From: Gammaproteobacteria bacterium | GTDB lineage: Bacteria > Pseudomonadota > Gammaproteobacteria > Enterobacterales > Aeromonadaceae | DNA: 43,033 bases | Reading direction: 5' to 3' | NCBI GenBank assembly: GCA_018222825.1 | Contig: JAAEZO010000007.1 | Coordinates: 1 to 43,033 of the forward strand | In this document: piece after piece, positions 22,891-31,033 of the stretch | How positions within the stretch are numbered: the first letter of the stretch is position 1 | Layout of the letters: each line of letters opens with the position of its first letter | Made by a program: the position numbers and the translations under genes | The notes under the pieces: model-generated | Told to the model about the DNA's origin: nothing | Seen by the model: only the letters and a program-made list of their open reading frames with translations | Database searches by the model: none

Positions 22891-24222
22891 ATGGCATTTA
22901 TCTCGTATCACCCGGCGACCGGAAGCGAAGCCGAGCGAGTGGCAACGCTGTCTGCCGCCGAACTTGAGCAACGGCTGCAGCAGAGTAATGCGGTGGCGAA
23001 GGAATGGCGACAGAGCACCTTCGCCGAGCGCAGCGCCGTGCTGAACCGGCTGGCGTCCTTGCTCTCGGCCAACCGGGAGCGACTGGCGCTGACCATGACG
23101 CGAGAGATGGGCAAACTACGGAGTGAAGCCCTGGCCGAGGTTGATCGCTGTGTGCTGGAATGTACCTATTTTGCCGCCCAGGGGCAGGCGATGCTGCCGC
23201 TGGCGCGCAGCATGACCACCTTCGAACCGATGGGCACCGTGCTGTTGCTGGCGTCCTGGCGTTTTCCGCTGTGGCAGGTGTTTCGCATGCTGGCGCCGAC
23301 CCTGATGGCCGGTAACGTGGTGCTGCTGAAACTGGCCGAGAACCTGCCGCGCTGTGCCCGGGAAATCGAATGGCTGCTGGCCGAGGCCGATGCCCCCCAG
23401 GGGTTGGTGTTCAGCCTGTTGATCGACAAGCTACAGGTTGCCAGCCTGATTGCCGACCCCAGAGTGAAGGCGCTGGCGTTCAGCGGTAATCGGCAGGATG
23501 CCAGCCGGGTGGCGGCACTGGCCGGCCAGCAGCTGAAGCCGATAGTGATGGAACTGGATGAAACCGAGCTGCATGTCATTCTGGATGATGTGGATCTGGA
23601 ACTGGCGGTGGAGGCAGCCATGCGCTCACGTTTTCGCAATGCCGGCCAGCTGGGTTATGCGGCGCGGGGATTTATCGTGACGCCGGGTATTGCCGATGAC
23701 TTTGTGGCTCGGCTGTCGGCGCGGCTGAGCGAGTTGCAATGTGGCGACCCGGAGCAAGATAGCTCGACCCTGGGTCCGCTGGCCACCCGCTTGCAGCGGG
23801 ATGAATTGCATCAGCAGGTTAACGCCGCGCTGGCCGCCGGCGCACGGGCGGTAGTGGGCTGTGAGCTGCCGGCAGGCGAGGGCTGGCATTATCCCGCCTC
23901 CCTGCTGGACGGCGTAGCGCCGGAGATGGAAGTGTTTCGTCGGCAACTGAGCGGGCCGCTGGCCTGTGTGATCCGGGTGCCGAGTCAGGATGCGATCACC
24001 GATCTCTGCCGGGAACTGGGGCCCGACGGCACCGCCAGTATCTGGAGCCGGGATCTGACCGAGGGAGAACAGCTGGCACGGCGGTTGCCGTTTGGCCGCA
24101 GTTTGATCAACATGGATCCTCATCAGGGCAAGGGATATCCGTCCGGGTTCAATCCGGCACCGGAAGGACGATTCAACATCAAGGCCTTCTGTCATCTGAA
24201 GACGCTGCTGGTCTCGGTTTGA
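22891..24222 (+). CDS. Aldehyde dehydrogenase-like protein lacking the catalytic cysteine
   Basis: A 443-residue ALDH-superfamily protein closest in layout to succinate-semialdehyde dehydrogenases (EPMGTVLLLASWRFPLWQVF, LMAGNVVLLKLAEN). Key catalytic positions are replaced: the oxyanion Asn of the usual PWNFP is Arg124, the general-base segment ELGG reads ELDE (Glu221 kept), FTGS reads FSGN, and the nucleophile Cys of NAGQxCxA is Gly255 in NAGQLGYA. The reading frame is otherwise intact with a good SD (GGGAGAA) and full family length apart from a slightly short N-terminus. As encoded it cannot act by the normal thioester route. It is best viewed as a pseudoenzyme or a protein with an altered function. 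Divergent from the SulP gene. Confidence 0.85.
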   Translation: MAFISYHPATGSEAERVATLSAAELEQRLQQSNAVAKEWRQSTFAERSAVLNRLASLLSANRERLALTMTREMGKLRSEALAEVDRCVLECTYFAAQGQAMLPLARSMTTFEPMGTVLLLASWRFPLWQVFRMLAPTLMAGNVVLLKLAENLPRCAREIEWLLAEADAPQGLVFSLLIDKLQVASLIADPRVKALAFSGNRQDASRVAALAGQQLKPIVMELDETELHVILDDVDLELAVEAAMRSRFRNAGQLGYAARGFIVTPGIADDFVARLSARLSELQCGDPEQDSSTLGPLATRLQRDELHQQVNAALAAGARAVVGCELPAGEGWHYPASLLDGVAPEMEVFRRQLSGPLACVIRVPSQDAITDLCRELGPDGTASIWSRDLTEGEQLARRLPFGRSLINMDPHQGKGYPSGFNPAPEGRFNIKAFCHLKTLLVSV

Positions 24223-24426
24223 CCGTCTGGTTCCAGCCACTTGCGGCATCTGGCCCTGTCGTTTTTCGACGGGGCTCGCTTATAATTTCGTCATCTATCG
24301 CCTAGCGCGCTCGCCAGGTATGGCGCTGTCTTCGTCGACGGTCACGGCTCGGATGCCCCGATACGCTGCCACCGCCTTGCTGGTGACGGCATCTTTTAGT
24401 TGCATCACCTTTTTGGGCAAAACCGA

Positions 24427-24840
24427 ATGACAGCACAATATCCGACCCTGGAACAGATGGGGATCACCTCTTTCGACAGCATCAGCCATTACCGACTGCG
24501 CCGCGAGGCCCGGGCCGACGTGCTCAAGGTGTATTATCACCGCCCGAGCGGCTCCTTGCTGTCACGCAGCAAGAAGTTTACCTTCGCCCGGCCCAAGGCC
24601 AATGTGCCGGTCGAGTTTCAAAAAACCGATGCCTGGCATCAGCTGGAAGATACCAGCCCGGTATTGCGCCAGGCGCTGGTGGAATTGCATGCCTTGCTGC
24701 AGCCGGTCGAGGCAACGACTGAAGATAAAACCTCGCTGCAGGAGACCAAACAGCAACTGCTGGCCGATCTGGAGCATATGGAGCGGGTAATGAAAGACAA
24801 GCTGGACGAGCTGCGTCGACAGATAGACGCGCTGAAATAG
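24427..24840 (+). CDS. DUF3461 family protein (first copy)
   Basis: A 137-residue protein matching the DUF3461 pattern known from Pseudomonas and relatives: QYPTLEQMGITSFDSISHYR, DVLKVYYHRP, SRSKKFTFARP and a C-terminal coiled coil (LLADLEHMERVMKDKLDELR). Soluble, no signal peptide, function unknown. I start at 24427 because the upstream in-frame ATG at 24400 adds residues unlike the family. A paralogue with the same architecture lies 0.5 kb downstream at 25368. A bidirectional terminator follows. Confidence 0.85.
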   Translation: MTAQYPTLEQMGITSFDSISHYRLRREARADVLKVYYHRPSGSLLSRSKKFTFARPKANVPVEFQKTDAWHQLEDTSPVLRQALVELHALLQPVEATTEDKTSLQETKQQLLADLEHMERVMKDKLDELRRQIDALK

Positions 24841-24842
24841 CG

Positions 24843-24871
24843 AAAAGGGGCGGCCGAAGGTCGCCCCTTTT
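24843..24871. terminator. Bidirectional intrinsic terminator
   Basis: AAAAGGGGCGGCC (24843-24855), loop GAA, GGTCGCCCCTTTT (24859-24871), one G·T pair. It serves the first DUF3461 gene and the small gene on the opposite strand. Confidence 0.88.
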
Positions 24872-24890
24872 CATTGGTAATCATGCTGGC

Positions 24891-25142
24891 TCAGGAAGTC
24901 AGTGCTTGTTGCTGTTTCAGCATCGATTCTGCCATTTTCTTGCCAAACAACTCCATCACCGCCTCTTCATCGCCATTGGCATCACGCAAGGCGCCTACCA
25001 TGGCTTCCAGGGTCGGCATCGTCTTTTCGATCAACTGCTGCACATACACTTCCGGCGACACTCGGGTAAAGGCCTCGTATTCGGCAAACAGACGGGCGGT
25101 GTCGCTGCTCAATGAGATATTCAGCTCGGTCTTCTCTGACAT
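24891..25142 (-). CDS. Small hypothetical protein between the DUF3461 paralogues
   Basis: An 83-residue acidic, mostly helical protein (SEKTELNISLSSDTARLFAE ... VYVQQLIEKTMPTLEAMVGA ... MAESMLKQQQALTS). The beginning, a strand followed by a helix with VSPEVYVQQLIE, is reminiscent of ribbon-helix-helix proteins, but basic DNA-contact residues are sparse. AGGAG lies 5 bp before the chosen ATG; the longer start at 25181 lacks one. It is the only minus-strand gene in this stretch and converges on the first DUF3461 gene. Not recognised. Confidence 0.65.
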   Translation of the reverse strand: MSEKTELNISLSSDTARLFAEYEAFTRVSPEVYVQQLIEKTMPTLEAMVGALRDANGDEEAVMELFGKKMAESMLKQQQALTS

Positions 25143-25367
25143 GGTCACTCCTGTGGCTATTCGGCTGGGTATGACTGGCAATCTAGAGAGCCTGACGGCC
25201 CCACGTTAGAACCAGCTCGTCGGTTAGCCTGGGGCCAGGAACGCTGGCCTTATCAGTGTCGAGTCTCTGGCTCTAGCCGATGGAGGCAAAGGCCATTAGC
25301 GTGAGCCTTTGTTAACGGGCTGTAAATTTAGTGTGTCGGCCGGATTCATCTGCAACGGGGTAGTTCT

Positions 25368-25700
25368 ATGTCCATGTCCGAATTTCCAACCTTGACCGCC
25401 ATGGGTATCACGGATATCGATGATATCGCACGATTTACGGTGCGCCATGCGGCGGGTGAAGATGAACTGAAGGTCTATTTTCATCCGGCCAAAGAAGGCA
25501 TACAGCCGGCCAGTCTCAAGTTCGGCTTTGCAGCGGACGACCAGGCGGTGCTGGGCCAGGCTCAGAGCGAACTGAACCGTTTGTTGGGAGAAACGCCACC
25601 GGCGGATGCCAAGACAGAGATTGTCGAAAACCTGGCCCATCTGGAGCAGGTGATGCACGCCAAGATGGAGGAAATCCGTCGGCGGCTGGCGGCGTTGTAG
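25368..25700 (+). CDS. DUF3461 family protein (second, shorter copy)
   Basis: A 110-residue paralogue of the protein at 24427: EFPTLTAMGITDIDDIARFT, DELKVYFHPA, LKFGF and the coiled-coil end IVENLAHLEQVMHAKMEEIR align in order. It lacks the basic SRSKKF-xx-RPKANVPVEFQ segment and is acidic in the middle, so the two have diverged in charge. Two closely spaced ATGs (25368, 25374) are possible. It converges with the M20 gene at 25760. Function unknown. Confidence 0.78.
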   Translation: MSMSEFPTLTAMGITDIDDIARFTVRHAAGEDELKVYFHPAKEGIQPASLKFGFAADDQAVLGQAQSELNRLLGETPPADAKTEIVENLAHLEQVMHAKMEEIRRRLAAL

Positions 25701-25759
25701 TATGGAATTCGGGCCAGCTCATGCGCTGGCGGGCATGAGCGGCCTGATAGTGTCACCCG

Positions 25760-27094
25760 TTACTGGCTGCCGGGTGACTGATGCAGTTTGCCGTAGTCCA
25801 GTACCAGCGCGGCCATGGTGCCGACGCCGATGGGCAGGGCTCGTTCATCGGGGTTGAACTCGGGTGAGTGGTTGGGATGAACCTTCGCCGGGTCTTGCGG
25901 ATTGACCCCGAGGAAGACATACATGCTGGGCACCTGCTCGGCGAAGAAGGCAAAGTCTTCGGCCGCCATGCTGCGGTCGGCTTCGACGAAATGGTCACCG
26001 GCGATGCGTTGCAGGGTCGGGAGCATGGTTGCGGTCAGGTCGGGATCATTGATGGTCGCCGGAATACCGCCACCAAAGCTGACCTTGGCGCTGGCGCCGG
26101 CACTCTTGGCAATATTCACCGCTGTCTGTTCGATGCGCTGGTGAATATCGGCGCGGGTGTCATTGTCGAAGGTGCGAATGGTCCCTTCCATCACCACCTT
26201 GTCGGGAATGATGTTGCTGCGCACGCCGCCCTTGATGGAACCAATGGAAATGACGGATGGCGTCTTGGTCACATCGAGCTGGCGGGAGGTGATGGTCTGC
26301 AGCCCCAGTACCACCTGACTGGCGGTAACAACCGGGTCTACCCCGTTCCAGGGCATGCCGCCATGGGTTTGCTTGCCGGTGATTTCGATACGCAGGGTGT
26401 CGGCGGAAGCCAGTTGTCCCTTGGTTCGCACGGCAAGCTGACCGAGCGGCGTCGCCATCACATGCAGGCTGAACATGGCGTCAGGCTTGAGCTCGTCGAA
26501 AATACCTTCCTTCAGCATCAGCTCGGCCCCGCCTTCCTCGCCTGCCGGCGGACCTTCCTCAGCCGGCTGAAACACAAACATCACGGTACCGGCCAGTTCG
26601 TCTTTTGTCTCGGCCAGTACCTGCGCGGTGCCCATCAGTATGGCCACATGCATATCGTGACCGCAGGCATGGGCCACGCCCACTTCCTCGCCGTTATACT
26701 GGGTTCGGATACTTGAGGCGAACGGCAACCCGGTGGCTTCGGTGACCGGCAGCGCGTCCATGTCGGCGCGCAGAGCCACCACCGGACCGGGTTTACTACC
26801 TTTCAGAATACCAACCACACCGGTATGGGCGATGTCGGTTCTGACTTCCATGCCCAGTGATTTCAGGTGCTCGGCCACCAGGGCGGCGGTACGCGTTTCC
26901 CGGTTGCCCAGCTCCGGATGCTGATGAATATCCCGGCGCCAGGACACCACCTTGGGCGTTACTTTCTCGATCTGGTTTTTTACTTCGCTGGGCAGGGCGT
27001 TCGACGTGTCGGCCTGAGCCATCATCGGCATGGTCAGCAAGGCGGCCATCGCCACGGCCAGTGGGGTGCGCTTTGCGTGTGGTATTTTTCTCAT
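25760..27094 (-). CDS. Periplasmic M20-family amidohydrolase (hippurate hydrolase type)
   Basis: A 444-residue metallo-amidohydrolase with a cleavable Sec signal peptide (MRKIPHAKRTPLAVAMAALL..., cleavage near MMAQA). The M20D landmarks are RRDIHQHPELGNRE, VALRADMDALPV, VAHACGHDMHVAILMGTA, MFVFQPAEEGP and, at the end, SMAAEDFAFFAEQVPSMYVF; metal ligands and catalytic Glu are present. Such enzymes cleave N-acyl amino acids, hippurate or indole amides; a secreted form would release amino acids outside the cytoplasm. It lies near ureide genes, but allantoate amidohydrolase is a different, cytoplasmic M20 subgroup, so I do not assign that role. Start has AAGGAAG upstream. Confidence 0.9.
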   Translation of the reverse strand: MRKIPHAKRTPLAVAMAALLTMPMMAQADTSNALPSEVKNQIEKVTPKVVSWRRDIHQHPELGNRETRTAALVAEHLKSLGMEVRTDIAHTGVVGILKGSKPGPVVALRADMDALPVTEATGLPFASSIRTQYNGEEVGVAHACGHDMHVAILMGTAQVLAETKDELAGTVMFVFQPAEEGPPAGEEGGAELMLKEGIFDELKPDAMFSLHVMATPLGQLAVRTKGQLASADTLRIEITGKQTHGGMPWNGVDPVVTASQVVLGLQTITSRQLDVTKTPSVISIGSIKGGVRSNIIPDKVVMEGTIRTFDNDTRADIHQRIEQTAVNIAKSAGASAKVSFGGGIPATINDPDLTATMLPTLQRIAGDHFVEADRSMAAEDFAFFAEQVPSMYVFLGVNPQDPAKVHPNHSPEFNPDERALPIGVGTMAALVLDYGKLHQSPGSQ

Positions 27095-27344
27095 ATCAAC
27101 TTCCTTGGAATGTTATGGCCCTGCTGCATATAACAGCATGTTCGACGAGCAAGGGCATCGGTTTCTTCTGCCGGAGCAACAACGACGGAGAATTATATCG
27201 CCAATGGGCTGCTTGGTAGAGCGTTGGCGTGCCAGCGTACAGAGAGCGATATGCAGATGATGATGAATGAGTGTAGCGGGGTGGGTTGATATTAAGCCAG
27301 TGACGAGAGGTCGGCGGAAACCATGGTGGGGCGTGCGGGTGAAC

Positions 27345-27369
27345 AAAAAAGGGCGGCCTTAGCCGCCCT
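27345..27369 (-). terminator. Intrinsic terminator after the purine permease
   Basis: GGGCGGC (27351-27357), loop CTTA, GCCGCCC (27362-27368) with A6 immediately left, which is a T run on the minus strand. Ends the hiuH-permease transcript. The rest of 27095-27344 shows no gene I can support. Confidence 0.9.
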
Positions 27370-27389
27370 CGATATTTGTAGCACTTGTC

Positions 27390-28733
27390 TTACATATAAA
27401 TGAACTTGGCGATAAACACGATGCTCAGCACATAGACGCCGACCGAGACCTTGTTCGCCTGGCCGGTGGCCAGCTTGAGTACGGCGTAGCTGACAAAGCC
27501 CATGGCGATGCCGTTGGCGATGGAAAAGGTCAGCGGCATCATCAGGGCGGTAATGGCGGCCGGGGCCATCTCGGTATAATCGTCCCACTTTATCTTGGCC
27601 AGGCTGCTCATCATGGCGAAGGCCACGTAGAGCAGGGCACCGGCGGTGGCGTAGGACGGAATCATGCCCGCCAGCGGAGCCAGGAACATGGACAGCAGGA
27701 ACAGCGCGGCAATGGTGACGGCGGTCAGGCCGGTGCGACCACCGGCGGCGACGCCGGCGGCGCTTTCCACATAGCTGGTAACCGGTGGGCAGCCGACGAA
27801 GGTGCCGATGACGGAAGAAGCACTGTCGGCCTTGAGCGATTTTTTCAGGCCTTCGATTGTGCCATCCGGCCGACGCAGATGAGCCCGTTCGGCCACCCCC
27901 ATCAGGGTGCCGGCGGTATCGAACATGTTCACGAACAGGAACGACAGGATCACGGTGATCATGCCCACATCCAGTGCGCCCATGATATCCAGCTTCATCA
28001 AGGTCGGCGCTATGCTGGGCGGCATGGCGAACACGCCGTTGTATTCCACTATGCCCATCGAGAGCCCGATAAGGGTCACGCCAATCACGCCAATCAGCAC
28101 AGCCCCGAAGATTCGGCGATGAGCCAGAGCGGCGATGATCAGGAAGCAGGCCGCAGCCAGCCAGGCGCTGGGCTGGGTAAAGTCACCCAGGGTAACCATG
28201 GTGGCCTCGCTGGGCACGACTATGCCGGCGGTCTTGAGGCCGACCAGACCCAGAAACAGGCCTACGCCGGCGGTCATGGCGAAGCGTAAAGACTCGGGAA
28301 TGGCGTCCAGTACCCATTCACGAATCTTCCAGAAACTCATTGCGGTAAAAATCACGCCGGACCAGAACACGGCGCCAAGCGCTATCTCCCAGCTGTAACC
28401 CATTTCGCCGACCACGGTGAAGGCGAAGAAGGCATTCAGGCCCATACCCGGTGCCAGGCCGACCGGCCAGTTGGCGTACAGACCCATGAATAGAGTTGCG
28501 ATGGCGGCACCGATGCAGGTCGCAACGAAGACGGCGCCGGCATCCATGCCCGAGGCGGCCATGATGTTGGGGTTAACAAAGATGATGTAGGCCATGGTGA
28601 TAAAAGTTGTCAGGCCGGCAATCAGCTCGGTCTTGATGGTAGTGCCGTGGGCACTTAACTTAAACCACTTGTCCAGCACGCCCTGAGAAACAGGAATGGC
28701 TTGCTGGGTTGACTCATGTTTGGCATTTTCCAT
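27390..28733 (-). CDS. AzgA-type purine permease (adenine/guanine/hypoxanthine, NCS2-like)
   Basis: A 447-residue, ~12-14-helix transporter of COG2252 (AdeP/GhxP/PbuG). Signature parts are RTELIAG-like KTELIAGLTTFITMAYIIFV, GLAPGMGLNAFFAF, the core NMFDTAGTLMGVAERAHL and GCPPVTSYVESAAGVAAGGR. These proteins import adenine, guanine or hypoxanthine by proton symport. It follows hiuH on the same strand with an unusually strong hairpin between them, so the operon couples purine uptake with urate breakdown. Guanine/hypoxanthine would feed guaD and xanthine dehydrogenase; the precise base is not determinable. Confidence 0.92.
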   Translation of the reverse strand: MENAKHESTQQAIPVSQGVLDKWFKLSAHGTTIKTELIAGLTTFITMAYIIFVNPNIMAASGMDAGAVFVATCIGAAIATLFMGLYANWPVGLAPGMGLNAFFAFTVVGEMGYSWEIALGAVFWSGVIFTAMSFWKIREWVLDAIPESLRFAMTAGVGLFLGLVGLKTAGIVVPSEATMVTLGDFTQPSAWLAAACFLIIAALAHRRIFGAVLIGVIGVTLIGLSMGIVEYNGVFAMPPSIAPTLMKLDIMGALDVGMITVILSFLFVNMFDTAGTLMGVAERAHLRRPDGTIEGLKKSLKADSASSVIGTFVGCPPVTSYVESAAGVAAGGRTGLTAVTIAALFLLSMFLAPLAGMIPSYATAGALLYVAFAMMSSLAKIKWDDYTEMAPAAITALMMPLTFSIANGIAMGFVSYAVLKLATGQANKVSVGVYVLSIVFIAKFIYM

Positions 28734-28766
28734 GACCGGAAATCCTCGAATAAATTAGGTGGCAGA

Positions 28767-28803
28767 CTGTCAATGCCGGCGTTTTATCGGCCGGCATTGA
28801 CAG
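28767..28803 (-). promoter_or_regulatory. 14-bp perfect stem-loop between hiuH and the permease
   Basis: CTGTCAATGCCGGC (28767-28780) and GCCGGCATTGACAG (28790-28803) pair perfectly around 9 nt. On the minus strand no T tract follows, so it is probably an attenuator or RNA-processing/stability element rather than a full terminator. Confidence 0.75.
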
Positions 28804-28819
28804 AAGCTGTCCCTACCCG

Positions 28820-29173
28820 TTAACTGCCTCTGTAGGTAGAGTAGCTGTAAGGTGAGATCAGCAGGGGTACGTGGTAGTGCTCTTGACCGGCGGCGATGCC
28901 GAAACGGATAACCACGTCATCCAGGAAGGCGGGCTCGAGCAGCTCAACGCCGGATGCTCTCAAATAAGTACCGGTATGGAATACCAGCTGGTATTTACCG
29001 GGCACATAGTCTTCGCCTTCCAGTACCGGAGCGTCGGTACGGCCATCGCTGTTGGTGTACACGGTGTTGATCAGCGTGGTGTGTTCACCTTCAACCCGAT
29101 ACAGTTCGATTTTGATGTCGGAACCGGGCAGGCCTTTGGAGGCGTCGAGAATGTGTGTGGTTAATCTTCCCAT
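28820..29173 (-). CDS. hiuH: 5-hydroxyisourate hydrolase (transthyretin-like)
   Basis: A 117-residue HIU hydrolase that opens 5-hydroxyisourate, the product of urate oxidation, to OHCU. N-terminal GRLTTHILDASKGLPGSDIK holds the conserved His, the middle has an Arg in TNSDGRTDAPVL, a His in HYHVPLLISPYSYSTYRGS, and the protein ends in the diagnostic YRGS tetrapeptide that separates HIU hydrolases from transthyretins. No signal peptide, so cytoplasmic. Divergent from puuE across a 388-bp regulatory gap and cotranscribed with the purine permease. Confidence 0.95.
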   Translation of the reverse strand: MGRLTTHILDASKGLPGSDIKIELYRVEGEHTTLINTVYTNSDGRTDAPVLEGEDYVPGKYQLVFHTGTYLRASGVELLEPAFLDDVVIRFGIAAGQEHYHVPLLISPYSYSTYRGS

Positions 29174-29561
29174 GGTTTCGTTACCTTGCGCGTATTAGCG
29201 TCTTCATTAAATCAAGGTACTGCCTTCGCATTTTTCCGGCCGGTTGGCGCAGAAGGATGCGGCGACAGAAGTAATTTTACATCAAGATAATGTTCAAGAT
29301 CCACATTTAGTTAACATTGGTGTGCAATATGTTTACAATTGCCGACACCACTGTGTTCTTCATTATCCTGATAAGACAGGATTGTCTTTGCTTTGGTGGT
29401 TCAAAGCAAGATTTCCCGCGAGAGCGGATACAAAAATCAAACCTGTTATTTACATATATTGGTTCTATTGTATACAATAAAATCATTACCATGACTGGCC
29501 AGCCCTCTGCAAATTCTTGTCTCGGCTGGTGTCTTAACCTGCGTTTCAAGGAGTTTTTCCG
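29174..29561. promoter_or_regulatory. hiuH-puuE divergent promoter region with ATTGTATACAAT operator
   Basis: The 388-bp AT-rich gap between hiuH and puuE must hold promoters for both. ATTGTATACAAT (29467-29478) is a perfect 12-bp palindrome about 83 bp before the puuE start and shares nine bases with 1840-1848 before the purine-linked GntR gene. Its GT-AT-AC core fits FCD-type GntR operators. I see no other gene in the gap. Confidence 0.55.
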
Positions 29562-30482
29562 ATGAGCCAAAATAACGACTATCCTCGCGATCTCGTCGGG
29601 TATGGTGCCAACCCGCCTCACCCCAAGTGGCCGAACAAAGCCCGTATCGCCATTAACTTTGTACTGAACTACGAAGAAGGCGGTGAGCGCAACGTATTGC
29701 ATGGCGATGGCGAATCTGAAGCCTTCCTGTCCGAAATGCCGACCGCAGTGGCGTTCCCCGATGCGCGTCACATGAGCATGGAATCCATCTACGAGTATGG
29801 CAGCCGTGCCGGCGTATGGCGTCTGCTGCGTCTGTTCAAGCGTTACGACATTCCCATGACCATCTTCGCCGTGGCCACCGCCATCGAGCGTTATCCCGAG
29901 GTAGCCCAGGCGTTCATGGATGAAGGTCACGAGATCTGCTCTCACGCCTACAAGTGGATTTCTTATCAGTTCAAAGACGAAGCAGAAGAGCGCGAGCACT
30001 ACCATAAAGCGATGGAAATCTTCGAGCGCGTGTGTGGTCAGCGCCCACAAGGCTGGTATACCGGCCGCGACAGCCCCAACACCCGCAAGATTGTGATGGA
30101 AGACGAAGGCATCCTGTACGACTCCGACTCCTACGCCGATGATCTGCCTTACTGGGTCGACAACAACGGCAAAGGCCACCTGGTGGTCCCGTACGTGATG
30201 GACACCAACGACATGCGTTTTGGCCTGAATGGCTATAACAACGGCGAAGAGTTCTTCCAGTATCTGAAAGACTCGTTCGACGTGTTGTATGCAGAGGGAG
30301 CCGAAGCGCCCAAGATGCTGTCTATCGGCATGCACTGTCGCATTCTGGGTCGTCCCGGCCGTATGGCGGGTCTGGAGCGTTTCATCAAGTACGCCCGCAG
30401 TCACGATCAGGTGTGGTTTACCCGCCGCATCGACATTGCCAAGCACTGGCACGAGCACCACCCCTATGAAGGAAACAAGTAA
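29562..30482 (+). CDS. puuE: Allantoinase, PuuE type
   Basis: A 306-residue polysaccharide-deacetylase-fold allantoinase that hydrolyses allantoin to allantoate without the metal-dependent amidohydrolase fold. DLVGYGANPPHPKWPNKARI, NFVLNYEEGGERNVLHGDG, HEICSHAYKWI and GWYTGRDSPNTRKI are characteristic of PuuE, as is the C-terminal HCRILGRPGRMAGL. SD AAGGAG is well placed. Its stop overlaps the uraD start (TAATG), so the two are translationally coupled; the fused order puuE-uraD is common among proteobacteria. Downstream allantoicase is not in the window. Confidence 0.96.
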   Translation: MSQNNDYPRDLVGYGANPPHPKWPNKARIAINFVLNYEEGGERNVLHGDGESEAFLSEMPTAVAFPDARHMSMESIYEYGSRAGVWRLLRLFKRYDIPMTIFAVATAIERYPEVAQAFMDEGHEICSHAYKWISYQFKDEAEEREHYHKAMEIFERVCGQRPQGWYTGRDSPNTRKIVMEDEGILYDSDSYADDLPYWVDNNGKGHLVVPYVMDTNDMRFGLNGYNNGEEFFQYLKDSFDVLYAEGAEAPKMLSIGMHCRILGRPGRMAGLERFIKYARSHDQVWFTRRIDIAKHWHEHHPYEGNK

Positions 30483-30997
30483 TGAGCCGTTTTACTACCT
30501 GTACTCCTAGCACCATGAGCCGTGAAGAGTTTGTGGCCGCGTTCGCCGACATCTACGAGCACTCTCCCTGGGTGGCCGAGCAGACCTTCGATCAAGGCCT
30601 GACTGCGGAAGATGACAACATCGAACAGCTGCACAGCCGCATGGCCGCAGTGATGAGCAATGCCGACAAGCAAGCACAGCTCGACCTGATCAATGCTCAC
30701 CCGGATTTGGCCGGCAAGGCAGCCCAGCGCGGCGAGCTGACCGAAGCCTCTACCAACGAGCAGGCCGGCGCCGGCATCAGCGAGTGTAACGCCGAAGAAT
30801 TTGCCCGTTTCACCGAGCTGAACAATGCCTATAAGGAAAAGTTCCAGTTTCCGTTCATCATGGCGGTAAAGGGTTCTAACCGGCACCAGATCCTGGCGGC
30901 ATTCGAAGAGCGTATTCATAACGACTACGACACCGAATTCGCTCGTGCGGTCAAAGAAATCAATAAAATAGCCGAGTTTCGACTGAGCGCTATGTAA
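30482..30997 (+). CDS. uraD: OHCU decarboxylase
   Basis: A 171-residue all-helical enzyme that decarboxylates 2-oxo-4-hydroxy-4-carboxy-5-ureidoimidazoline to S-allantoin, completing the HiuH reaction. The catalytic His is in INAHPDLAGKAA, followed by TEASTNEQAGAGI (the conserved Ser/Glu-Gln segment) and FPFIMAVKG with the Arg-containing NRHQIL and EEIXRI-like FEERIHNDYDTEF. It starts within the puuE stop codon and uses AAGGAAA inside puuE as SD. A strong terminator lies 10 bp after its stop, yet allA follows closely. Confidence 0.95.
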   Translation: MSRFTTCTPSTMSREEFVAAFADIYEHSPWVAEQTFDQGLTAEDDNIEQLHSRMAAVMSNADKQAQLDLINAHPDLAGKAAQRGELTEASTNEQAGAGISECNAEEFARFTELNNAYKEKFQFPFIMAVKGSNRHQILAAFEERIHNDYDTEFARAVKEINKIAEFRLSAM

Positions 30998-31006
30998 TTA
31001 GAGAGG

Positions 31007-31033
31007 CGGGGTGCTGGTCACCCCGTTTTTTTT
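31007..31033 (+). terminator. Intrinsic terminator between uraD and allA
   Basis: CGGGGTG (31007-31013), loop CTGGT, CACCCCG (31019-31025), then eight T. Only 20 nt separate the T run from the allA start, so allA depends on readthrough or on a promoter within or before the hairpin. Confidence 0.9.

Noticed and set aside
25760-27094. Allantoate amidohydrolase (AllC) to fill the ureide gap
   Set aside because: It has a signal peptide and belongs to the hippurate-hydrolase-like M20 subgroup; AllC is cytoplasmic with different motifs.
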